This document shows positions 1 to 4,564 of a stretch of DNA of 5,413 bases, piece after piece. Position numbers and translations under genes: made by a program. The notes below the pieces were generated by a model that worked only from the letters and a program-made list of their open reading frames with translations, had not been told where the DNA came from and did no database searches. Position 1 is the stretch's first letter, and the number at the start of each line of letters is the position of its first letter. Origin of the DNA: CAZFYZ01 sp964523735 (lineage in GTDB: Bacteria; Armatimonadota; UBA5829). The stretch is taken from contig CAZFYZ010000190.1 in NCBI GenBank assembly GCA_964523735.1, positions 1-5,413 on the forward strand, read 5' to 3'.

Positions 1-734
1 AGAACCGCACAGGCACAGCCGCTTGCTTGTATTCGTTCAATGGCTCAAATCCCATCGGCAACGGCCAGGCGATCCGCCTGACCTCTCGTGGCATGTTCCC
101 CGAAGAGATCAAGAAACTGCCCGATGGGGTGGGGATCGCCACGCGCCGGGCGATCGTGACTCGAGCATTCCCAGACTGGTTCTACATAGAGTCCGACGAC
201 CGCACCTGCGGCATCAGGGTCGAGAAGACCAACCACGGCATCGAGGCCGGCATGCGGGCAAGCGTAACCGGCACGCTTACGACCAACTCCGACGGCGAAC
301 GCTGCATTACAGCTGACACGGCGAACCCGGCGGGGCAGGGGAGTGTGACGCCATTGGGATTGACTGTCTCGTCTATCGGTGGTGGGTCGTATGCGTTCGA
401 CGATCAGACCGGTGCAGGACAGGCGGGTCTGGACGCCTATGATCAGCTTGGGTCCAGCATCAAGCTTGGCGGCCTGAATAACGTCGGTATGCTGGTCAAG
501 GTCTGCGGGAGCGTTCGATCGGCTGGAACTGATGAGTTCTACCTCGACGACGGCAGCCCGCAGCGGGATGTCACTCTTCAGCCCGGGATCCGTGTCTCTG
601 CCCCTGGCCTGACGATCCCATCCCCCGGGTCATTCGTTGCAGTCACTGGCGTGGTCTCTTGCTTTAGGTCTGGCGATGGCATTTACAGGATGCTGCAGGT
701 CGCCGACCAAGCAGACATCCTCCCCCTCAACTGA
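1..734 (+). CDS. C-terminal part of a probably exported protein with two tandem OB-like beta domains (5' partial)
   Basis: The reading frame (codons from position 3) is open to the left edge with no stop, and no start with a ribosome site is seen, so the gene begins upstream; the TTG at 27 is not a convincing start. About 240 residues are visible, ending at TGA 732-734. Counting from that TTG, two similar beta-rich segments appear. The first (about 34-100) has the pattern of an OB-like domain: a hydrophobic strand, then FYIES, GIRVEK, a GMRASVTGT strand and an ERCIT strand. The second (about 150-232) repeats the order with FYLDDGS, GIRVS, FVAVTGVVS and YRMLQV. They are joined by a Gly-rich linker. 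Such OB-like pairs occur at the C-termini of secreted or surface proteins, and I recall close relatives in Armatimonadota. The catalytic or main domain lies outside the window, so function is unknown. The 99-bp gap downstream separates it from the next gene. Confidence 0.75.
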   Translation, partial: NRTGTAACLYSFNGSNPIGNGQAIRLTSRGMFPEEIKKLPDGVGIATRRAIVTRAFPDWFYIESDDRTCGIRVEKTNHGIEAGMRASVTGTLTTNSDGERCITADTANPAGQGSVTPLGLTVSSIGGGSYAFDDQTGAGQAGLDAYDQLGSSIKLGGLNNVGMLVKVCGSVRSAGTDEFYLDDGSPQRDVTLQPGIRVSAPGLTIPSPGSFVAVTGVVSCFRSGDGIYRMLQVADQADILPLN

Positions 735-754
735 CGCCTGCTACTCGTGTTTTC

Positions 755-793
755 CTCCTCGCCTCCGTGGGTACCGTACCGAGGGTTGGGGAG
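755..793 (+). other. Imperfect stem-loop between two + strand genes
   Basis: CTCC (755-758) pairs with GGAG (790-793), CCTC (762-765) with GAGG (781-784), and GGTA (770-773) with TACC (777-780) around a 3-nt loop. An internal loop and a 4-nt bulge interrupt the stem. No T-run follows. It could end transcripts of the upstream gene or form part of the next gene's leader. It is weak and could be chance. Confidence 0.3.
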
Positions 794-819
794 CTGCGTG
801 ATCCCCCCAATTGTCACCC

Positions 820-825
820 AGGAGG
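820..825 (+). promoter_or_regulatory. Shine-Dalgarno AGGAGG that fixes the GTG start at 834
   Basis: A perfect AGGAGG lies 8 nt before GTG 834. The open frame runs further upstream, but this site and the family's N-terminus (VIAEFSVTPV) both place the start here. Confidence 0.8.
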
Positions 826-833
826 TTTTCGCA

Positions 834-1122
834 GTGGTTATTGCCGAGTTCAGCGTAACGCCAGTTGTGTCGGACGAAATGCGGCCCTTTGTGGACGCCG
901 CTATCGAAGAAGTCAGGAAGTCGGGCTTGCACTATGAAGTGGACGCGATGGGAACCACAGTTCAGGGCGGGATGACCGAGGTCCCTAAATGTGGTACTAA
1001 AGGCGCATCAGGCAGTCAAGAAGAAGGGTGTTGGCCGCGTGATTACGGAGATCAGAATCGACGATCAGGCCGAGGAAGCGTCAATCGAGCAGCAGGTAGA
1101 AGGTTACAGAGCGTCAGTTTGA
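834..1122 (+). pseudogene. Thiamine-binding protein of the MTH1187/YkoF-like family (DUF77), frameshifted
   Basis: Starting at GTG 834 the protein reads VIAEFSVTPVVSDEMRPF, then AIEEVRKSGLHYEVDAMGTTVQG, a good match to the small MTH1187 family (PF01910, thiamine-binding, ferredoxin-like fold, roughly 100 residues). Around 981-987 the frame breaks. Continuing from CTA at 985 in the next frame gives LNVVLKAHQAVKKKGVGRV, then ITEIRIDDQAEE and an end at TGA 1120-1122. That restores the family's C-terminal helix and strand and a total of 95 residues. Removing one C from the CCC run 983-985 repairs it. This may be a real mutation, a sequencing or assembly error, or less likely a programmed shift; the downstream half still reads as well-conserved protein, so inactivation would be recent. 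Family members bind thiamine or related pyrimidines in the cytoplasm; no thiamine genes are nearby. The 3' end overlaps the convergent hisA-like gene by 9 bp. Confidence 0.8.
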
Positions 1123-1839
1123 GGCAGCCGCGATGGCGTCCGCGAGCTTCATGGCTCCAGAGTAAAGCGCTGTCACGACCACGGCTGCTTCGACGCCATC
1201 GCTCTCCAACCCCTTGAGCGCCCGTACGTCGTCAAGATTGCTTACTCCGCCGGAGGCGATCAGGGGCACGCCTGCAACGGCCGCCATTCGTCTGACCGCG
1301 GTAACGTTCACGCCACCGCGCATGCCCTTGCGGCTGACGTCGGTGAAAACCAGACGCTTGGCGCCGAGCCCGACCATTCGCCGCACGAAGTCATCGGTCC
1401 GCTCGTCGGTTCGGGCCTGCCAGTCTCTGACCGCGACGTATCCATTGAGGCTGGCAACGCTCAGGATGGTACGATCCGCAACCGCGCCGAAGATGTCATT
1501 CGCGAGTGTGTTTTCCAGTGCGGCAGTCGTTCCGACGACTATTCGGTCGACGCCGGCCTCCAGCACTCTGTTTGCTGTCTCCAGCGTCCGTATTCCGCCA
1601 CCAAGGCAGACTGGTATGTCCGCCGCCTTGGCGATCGCTTGGGCTGCTTTGAGGTTGACTGGCAAACCCATGCGCGCACCGTCGAGATCAGCCAGATAGA
1701 GCCGGCGAGCGCCCTGATCCGCCCAAATCCTGGCCACTTCAACGGGGTCGTGCGAGAGAACAGGCGCGTCGGCAAAAGCCGCAGGCACGCGACAAACGCA
1801 CTTTCCGTCCATCAAGTCTATGCCGGGAATGATCTCCAT
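1114..1839 (-). CDS. HisA paralogue, probably without ProFAR isomerase activity
   Basis: This 241-residue protein is a full-length TIM barrel of the HisA/HisF family, aligning without gaps to the neighbouring HisA (my hand count is about 123 of 241 identities). It keeps Asp8 (EIIPGID), the phosphate-binding LGGGIR (79-84), VGTTAAL and IASGGVS (194-200). It lacks residues needed for isomerisation: the second catalytic Asp129 is Ala (SVASLNG instead of GVDARDG), the R-L-S-Q-G loop at 16-20 is C-R-V-P-A, Asp171 is Lys, and Gly222-Lys223 near the second phosphate site are Val-Thr. The frame is intact throughout, which argues against simple decay. ATG 1839 is chosen because it aligns with the other HisA; the in-frame TTG at 1866 would add residues encoded by a repeat array. 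No Shine-Dalgarno is visible. It is the second gene after hisA (70-nt gap), probably co-transcribed. Possible roles are a non-isomerase sugar-phosphate binder, a new substrate, or a regulatory partner; none is shown. Confidence 0.85.
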   Translation of the reverse strand: MEIIPGIDLMDGKCVCRVPAAFADAPVLSHDPVEVARIWADQGARRLYLADLDGARMGLPVNLKAAQAIAKAADIPVCLGGGIRTLETANRVLEAGVDRIVVGTTAALENTLANDIFGAVADRTILSVASLNGYVAVRDWQARTDERTDDFVRRMVGLGAKRLVFTDVSRKGMRGGVNVTAVRRMAAVAGVPLIASGGVSNLDDVRALKGLESDGVEAAVVVTALYSGAMKLADAIAAASN

Positions 1840-1840
1840 A

Positions 1841-1875
1841 GTGAATAGTGGATAGTGAACAGTCAACAGTAAACA
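1841..1875 (+). repeat. Five degenerate 7-bp tandem repeats upstream of the hisA paralogue
   Basis: Units start at 1841, 1848, 1855, 1862 and 1869, in perfect 7-bp register. The first is GTGAATA and the last GTAAACA; the consensus is GTgaAcA. The array ends one base from the ATG of the hisA paralogue and occupies the place where its ribosome site should be. It resembles the short tandemly repeated heptamers described in cyanobacteria, although those have other consensus sequences. Confidence 0.8.
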
Positions 1876-1924
1876 GAGACGCCCGTGCTCGGAACAAGAC
1901 GACTGTCTACTATTTGCTGTCTAC
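1855..1924 (-). other. Possible mRNA hairpin made by the two inverted heptamer arrays
   Basis: On the minus-strand transcript the unit from 1904-1910 (GUAGACA) can pair over all seven positions, counting one G-U, with the unit from 1869-1875 (UGUUUAC). The next units outward pair partially. The loop is 28 nt (1876-1903). The stem would span the hisA stop codon and reach towards the next start, so it could affect RNA stability or coupling between the two genes. No T-run follows, so it is not a standard terminator. Confidence 0.4.
1904..1924 (-). repeat. Three inverted heptamer repeats overlapping the hisA 3' end
   Basis: Read on the minus strand the three units are GTAGACA, GCAAATA, GTAGACA, in 7-bp register. 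They belong to the same family as 1841-1875 but lie in the opposite orientation, 28 bp away. The units encode the last hisA codons (V-D-S-K) and the TAG stop at 1910-1912, so the array has invaded or grown into the gene end. Confidence 0.7.
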
Positions 1925-2644
1925 TTCGTTCAGCGCCTCCGCCATTGTTATATCGCCAGTGTAGAGGGCCTTGCCTAGAATCGCGCCCTCGACCCCTGAG
2001 TCTTCGAGCAGCTTGAGCGCGCGGATGTCTTGGATCGTGCTCACGCCTCCGCTTGCAATGACTGGAATGTTCAGAGACTCGGCCATTCGTTTCATCGCGG
2101 CGACGTTTGCTCCCTGGAGCATGCCATCTCGCGAGATGTCCGTGTAGATGACTCGCCTGGCCCCAAGGCCCTGCATTCGCCGCGCAAACTCGATAGCCTC
2201 CTCGCTGGTCGTCTCCTCCCAGCCTTTCACCGCAACATATCCGTCGCGAGCGTCAACGCCAAGAATGGCGCGGTCTCCCAATTGGGCGAATACGTCCTCG
2301 GCAAGAGCCGGGTCAAGCGCCGCCGAGGTGCCAATGATCACTCGTTCCACGCCCGCTTCGAGTACCTCTCGAGCGATCTCTACCGAGCGTATACCGCCGC
2401 CGAGTTGGAGGGGCACATCCACAGCCTTCGCAATCCGCTTGATGGTCTCAAGCTCCTGGGGGGCGCCCACACGCGAGCCGTTCAGGTCAACCAGGTGCAG
2501 TCGCCGAGCGCCTTCCGATACCCAGCGCCGTGCCATGTCGACTGGATCGTCCGCGAAGACCGTGACCTGGTCGAAGCGGCCCTGCGAGAGCCTCACGCAC
2601 TTGCCGTCGAGCATATCAATGGCGGGTATGATTTCCACATACAC
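1910..2644 (-). CDS. hisA: HisA, phosphoribosylformimino-AICAR-phosphate isomerase
   Basis: This cytoplasmic TIM-barrel enzyme catalyses the fourth step of histidine synthesis, the Amadori isomerisation of ProFAR to PRFAR (EC 5.3.1.16). The 244 residues are the normal family length. Counting from GTG 2638, the catalytic pair is Asp8 (EIIPAIDM) and Asp129 (GVDARDGYVAVKGW). Other hallmarks are KCVRLSQG (13-20), VDLNGSRVG (50-58), phosphate-binding LGGGIRS (79-85), IGTSA, YTDISRDGM (165-173), IASGGVS (194-200) and ILGKALY (220-226). Two in-frame GTG codons, 2644 and 2638, are possible starts; neither has a Shine-Dalgarno. An extended -10 element abuts 2644, which fits a leaderless transcript with GTG 2638 as the first codon. 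It is followed at 70 nt by a divergent HisA paralogue. No other his genes are in the window, so it may be away from a his operon or at the end of one. Confidence 0.93.
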   Translation of the reverse strand: MYVEIIPAIDMLDGKCVRLSQGRFDQVTVFADDPVDMARRWVSEGARRLHLVDLNGSRVGAPQELETIKRIAKAVDVPLQLGGGIRSVEIAREVLEAGVERVIIGTSAALDPALAEDVFAQLGDRAILGVDARDGYVAVKGWEETTSEEAIEFARRMQGLGARRVIYTDISRDGMLQGANVAAMKRMAESLNIPVIASGGVSTIQDIRALKLLEDSGVEGAILGKALYTGDITMAEALNEVDSK

Positions 2645-2653
2645 AGTATACCA
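2645..2653 (-). promoter_or_regulatory. Extended -10 promoter element for hisA
   Basis: The minus strand reads TGGTATACT, an extended -10 (TGn followed by TATACT). No good -35 is seen 16-18 nt upstream, as is common for extended -10 promoters. With the usual 6-7 nt spacing, transcription would begin around 2638, at or beside the start codon. Confidence 0.5.
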
Positions 2654-2807
2654 GACTCAAGGGGCTGGGCGCTATCTGTTCCCGCCGACTGTTAGTAGCA
2701 GATTGTCCCAAGGAATTGCGGTTGGTCGCCAAATAGCCACCGTCGCGGCCTGTTTTGTTCAATCCAAGCGAAGGGAATGTACTTTGCAGTAGTTCAATGT
2801 TGGCTTC

Positions 2808-2813
2808 AGGAGG
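2808..2813 (+). promoter_or_regulatory. Shine-Dalgarno AGGAGG for the Cys/Pro-rich protein
   Basis: A perfect AGGAGG ends 9 nt before ATG 2823 and supports that start. The rest of the 178-bp divergent gap shows no convincing + strand promoter. The nearest pair is TTGTTC at 2755-2760 and TACTTT at 2780-2785, with a poor 19-nt spacer. Confidence 0.75.
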
Positions 2814-2822
2814 CAACACGAA

Positions 2823-3824
2823 ATGAGACCTGTAGCATTGCTATCAGTGATTGCTTTGCTGCTTGTTGTGGCCGCAGCGGCAGCTTATGCTGGTGGATGT
2901 AATTCCGGAGATCCGTGTAAGTTTGTCGCCCCGAGTTGCGGCAATCCGTGTATTGGCCCGAGAGTGTGTCCTACTACTCCGGTATGTCCGCCGGTAGTGG
3001 GTACTGCTCCCTGTCCGACCGTCTGCCCGCCCGCGATGGGCGCCGGGCCGGTGATTACCAAGCCTTTGACGGCTTGCCCGGCTCCTCTTCCTACCAAGGT
3101 TATCTCGACTTGTCCTGTGCCGTGTCCGGCTCCGGTGGTTCAGCCGATTTGCCCGCCAATGGGAGCCGGCCCGTGTGCTCCCAAGTGCACGGTATGTCCG
3201 GCGCCAAGGGTGACTACCCCGGCTTGCCCGGCTCCTTGCCCAACGGCCTGCCCGGCACCCTGCGCACCTACTTGCCCAGTGACACAGCTTAGCGAACTTC
3301 CGGCTCAGTGCCCCTGCCCGTGCCCGACCCCGGGCGCGATCGGGGCCGGCCCTGGGCCGGAACTCAGCGGCCTTGCGTGCGCTGACTTTGACAAAGCCTA
3401 CGCGACCAAGCTGTACAACCAGAACGGCACCGTGATCGCGCTTGCTTCCGAGGGCATTCAGCGAGCGACCGACAGGAACCTGCGGGACATCTCAGGCGAG
3501 ATCCGCACCCAGCTTACCAGTGAGAACCTGAAGCTTCGCAACTGGCATGAGCGAATGGGCTGCGACACGGTTCAGGTCGACCTCATGAAGGCTCAGACCG
3601 TGATCGACTCCCTCAAAGCGCCTATGGGCCAGTGCTTCGACGTCGCCTACGCGCAGACTCTGATCGGTCTGCTGGAGCAGTCGAGGGACGCTCACGTGAT
3701 GGCGGCGGATACGTCTGCCCTTCCCGAGATGCAGCAGCAAGCTGAATTCGTAACGCGCTACACAGACAACTGGATCTTCCGGTTGCAGCGGTGGGTTAAT
3801 GAAAAGGGCCAAGTGGCCATATAG
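2823..3824 (+). CDS. Exported Cys/Pro-rich protein with two C-terminal DUF305-like helical repeats
   Basis: The 333-residue product has three parts. Residues 1-23 form a signal peptide: a long hydrophobic stretch ending in AYA before GGC, likely signal peptidase I cleavage after Ala23. A lipid-modified Cys26 is less likely because the lipobox is poor. Residues 26-186 hold 24 cysteines, mostly in Cys-Pro pairs such as CPAPCPTACP, with GAGP motifs at 73-76, 114-117 and 174-177. The C-terminal part has two helical segments of equal length, 189-241 and 272-324. Each begins F-D-x-A-Y, follows a cysteine (186, 271) and ends in Trp. Their pattern resembles DUF305/DUF4142 helical bundles, but the Met-x-x-His-His metal ligands of DUF305 are missing. 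The protein probably acts outside the membrane. The Cys-rich part could bind metals or form disulfide cross-links; this is inference. A peroxiredoxin gene follows in the same direction after 221 bp. I do not recognise the whole protein. Confidence 0.8.
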   Translation: MRPVALLSVIALLLVVAAAAAYAGGCNSGDPCKFVAPSCGNPCIGPRVCPTTPVCPPVVGTAPCPTVCPPAMGAGPVITKPLTACPAPLPTKVISTCPVPCPAPVVQPICPPMGAGPCAPKCTVCPAPRVTTPACPAPCPTACPAPCAPTCPVTQLSELPAQCPCPCPTPGAIGAGPGPELSGLACADFDKAYATKLYNQNGTVIALASEGIQRATDRNLRDISGEIRTQLTSENLKLRNWHERMGCDTVQVDLMKAQTVIDSLKAPMGQCFDVAYAQTLIGLLEQSRDAHVMAADTSALPEMQQQAEFVTRYTDNWIFRLQRWVNEKGQVAI

Positions 3825-3838
3825 ACTGCTAAGAATAT

Positions 3839-3873
3839 GGCATCCCCACATCCGACACTTTGCGGGGGACGCC
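3839..3873 (+). other. Stem-loop just after the Cys/Pro-rich gene
   Basis: Bases 3839-3847 (GGCATCCCC) pair with 3865-3873 (GGGGACGCC), nine positions with one A-C mismatch, around a 17-nt loop. It begins 15 nt after the stop codon. No T-run follows; it may protect the mRNA 3' end. Confidence 0.35.
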
Positions 3874-3922
3874 AATGGTCAGGAGGGCGCGGCGCAGTGA
3901 CTAGCGCCGGCGCAAGTAGTGA

Positions 3923-3952
3923 AGTGCCCCGGGCATAGGTGCTCGGGGCATT
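3923..3952 (+). terminator. Strong hairpin, likely transcription terminator
   Basis: Bases 3925-3935 (TGCCCCGGGCA) pair with 3940-3950 (TGCTCGGGGCA), 11 bp with one G-U, around the 4-nt loop TAGG. G3924-T3951 (wobble) and A3923-T3952 can extend the stem. The following bases are pyrimidine-rich (TTCCGCGTCTTCC) but not a clean T-run, so termination may be partial. It separates the Cys/Pro-rich gene from the peroxiredoxin leader. Confidence 0.55.
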
Positions 3953-3964
3953 CCGCGTCTTCCA

Positions 3965-4036
3965 GTTTCAGATTAGCTGAGCTTGAGATCGGGTAAAACA
4001 TCTCAAAGCATTCGTTGCTGAAACAGCTCAGGGGGA
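3965..4036 (+). promoter_or_regulatory. Structured 5' leader of the peroxiredoxin gene (pseudoknot candidate or operator)
   Basis: Three perfect 7-bp complementarities lie in 67 nt: GTTTCAG 3965-3971 with CTGAAAC 4018-4024; CTGAGCT 3977-3983 with AGCTCAG 4025-4031; and TTGAGAT 3983-3989 with ATCTCAA 4000-4006. The first two cross, as in an H-type pseudoknot, with their 3' strands directly adjacent; the third is a hairpin inside the loop. The last strand abuts the purine-rich ribosome site (GGGGGA 4031-4036) that precedes ATG 4046 by 9 nt, so folding could block translation. Alternatively, TTGAGAT-N10-ATCTCAA could be a DNA operator for a dimeric repressor. I cannot match it to a known riboswitch class, and no clear promoter is visible upstream. 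Confidence 0.45.
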
Positions 4037-4045
4037 TACCGATCC

Positions 4046-4564
4046 ATGCTACAAGTAGGACAGCAGGCGCCCGGATTTGAGGCAGAGGCGCTCAGCGGAG
4101 ATCAGTTCGTGAGAGTCAGATTGCAGGACCAACGCGGCAAGTGGGTCGTTCTGTTCTTTTGGCCACTCGACTTCACATTCGTCTGCCCGACCGAGGTCAC
4201 GGCCATCAGCAAGCGAATCGCCGAGTTCAAGAAGCTCAACGCGGTTGTCATTGGTGGCAGCACCGACAGCAAGTTCACCCATCTCGCCTGGACCGAGAAG
4301 ATCGGCAAGATCGAGTTTCCAATGCTTGCCGACATAACCAAGCAGGTCAGCCAGGACTACGGCGTCTTGATAGAGGACCAGGGCATAGCCCTGCGAGGGC
4401 TCTTTATCATTGATCCCGACGGGATACTGCGCTACCAGGTTGTTCACGACCTAAGCGTGGGGCGCAACGTGGATGAAGTGCTGCGTGTACTGGAGGCGCT
4501 TCAGACCGGCGAGCTTTGCCCTATCGATTGGGAAGCAGGCGAACCGACCCTTGGCAAGGCTTGA
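4046..4564 (+). CDS. Typical 2-Cys peroxiredoxin (AhpC/Prx1 family)
   Basis: This 172-residue cytoplasmic thiol peroxidase reduces hydrogen peroxide, organic peroxides or peroxynitrite, and is recycled by thioredoxin or AhpF-type reductants. The thioredoxin-fold core begins with VGQQAPGF. The peroxidatic Cys47 sits in WPLDFTFVCPTE, with Thr44 and Arg117 (LRGLFIID) completing the active site. The resolving Cys158 is in GELCPIDW near the C-terminus, which defines the typical 2-Cys type that forms intersubunit disulfides. The GGLG and C-terminal YF motifs of peroxide-sensitive enzymes are absent, and the protein ends 14 residues after Cys158, so it should resist overoxidation. ATG 4046 follows a GGGGGA ribosome site and a structured leader. 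No reductase gene is adjacent. Its last 114 bp overlap, tail to tail, the coding region of the opposite-strand gene. Confidence 0.95.
   Translation: MLQVGQQAPGFEAEALSGDQFVRVRLQDQRGKWVVLFFWPLDFTFVCPTEVTAISKRIAEFKKLNAVVIGGSTDSKFTHLAWTEKIGKIEFPMLADITKQVSQDYGVLIEDQGIALRGLFIIDPDGILRYQVVHDLSVGRNVDEVLRVLEALQTGELCPIDWEAGEPTLGKA

Noticed and set aside
770..780. GGTACCGTACC near-palindrome as an operator
   Set aside because: It is a single short symmetrical site with no clear promoter beside it; better described as the tip of the stem-loop at 755-793.
735..833. TPP riboswitch ahead of the thiamine-binding gene
   Set aside because: The conserved TPP-aptamer motifs are absent and 99 bp leaves little room.
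1214..1699. Long + strand frame opposite the HisA paralogue
   Set aside because: It is basic and Ser/Thr/Arg-rich, typical of antisense translation of a GC-rich gene, and has no ribosome site.
2755..2785. TTGTTC / TACTTT promoter for the Cys/Pro-rich gene
   Set aside because: The 19-nt spacer and poor hexamers make it no better than chance.
2030..2792. Long + strand open frames opposite hisA
   Set aside because: They are antisense to a clearly conserved HisA protein, have no ribosome sites and resemble no family; they are a by-product of GC-rich codon use.
2936..3292. Alternative frame rich in Gly/Ser within the Cys/Pro-rich gene
   Set aside because: It arises from the repetitive tgc-ccg codons of the real gene, which has the signal peptide and AGGAGG site.
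3904..3913. Perfect 10-bp palindrome GCGCCGGCGC
   Set aside because: It is short and GC-only; such palindromes are expected in GC-rich DNA, and no second copy is nearby.
4049..4447. Minus-strand open frame opposite the peroxiredoxin
   Set aside because: It shadows a strongly conserved protein and has no family resemblance.
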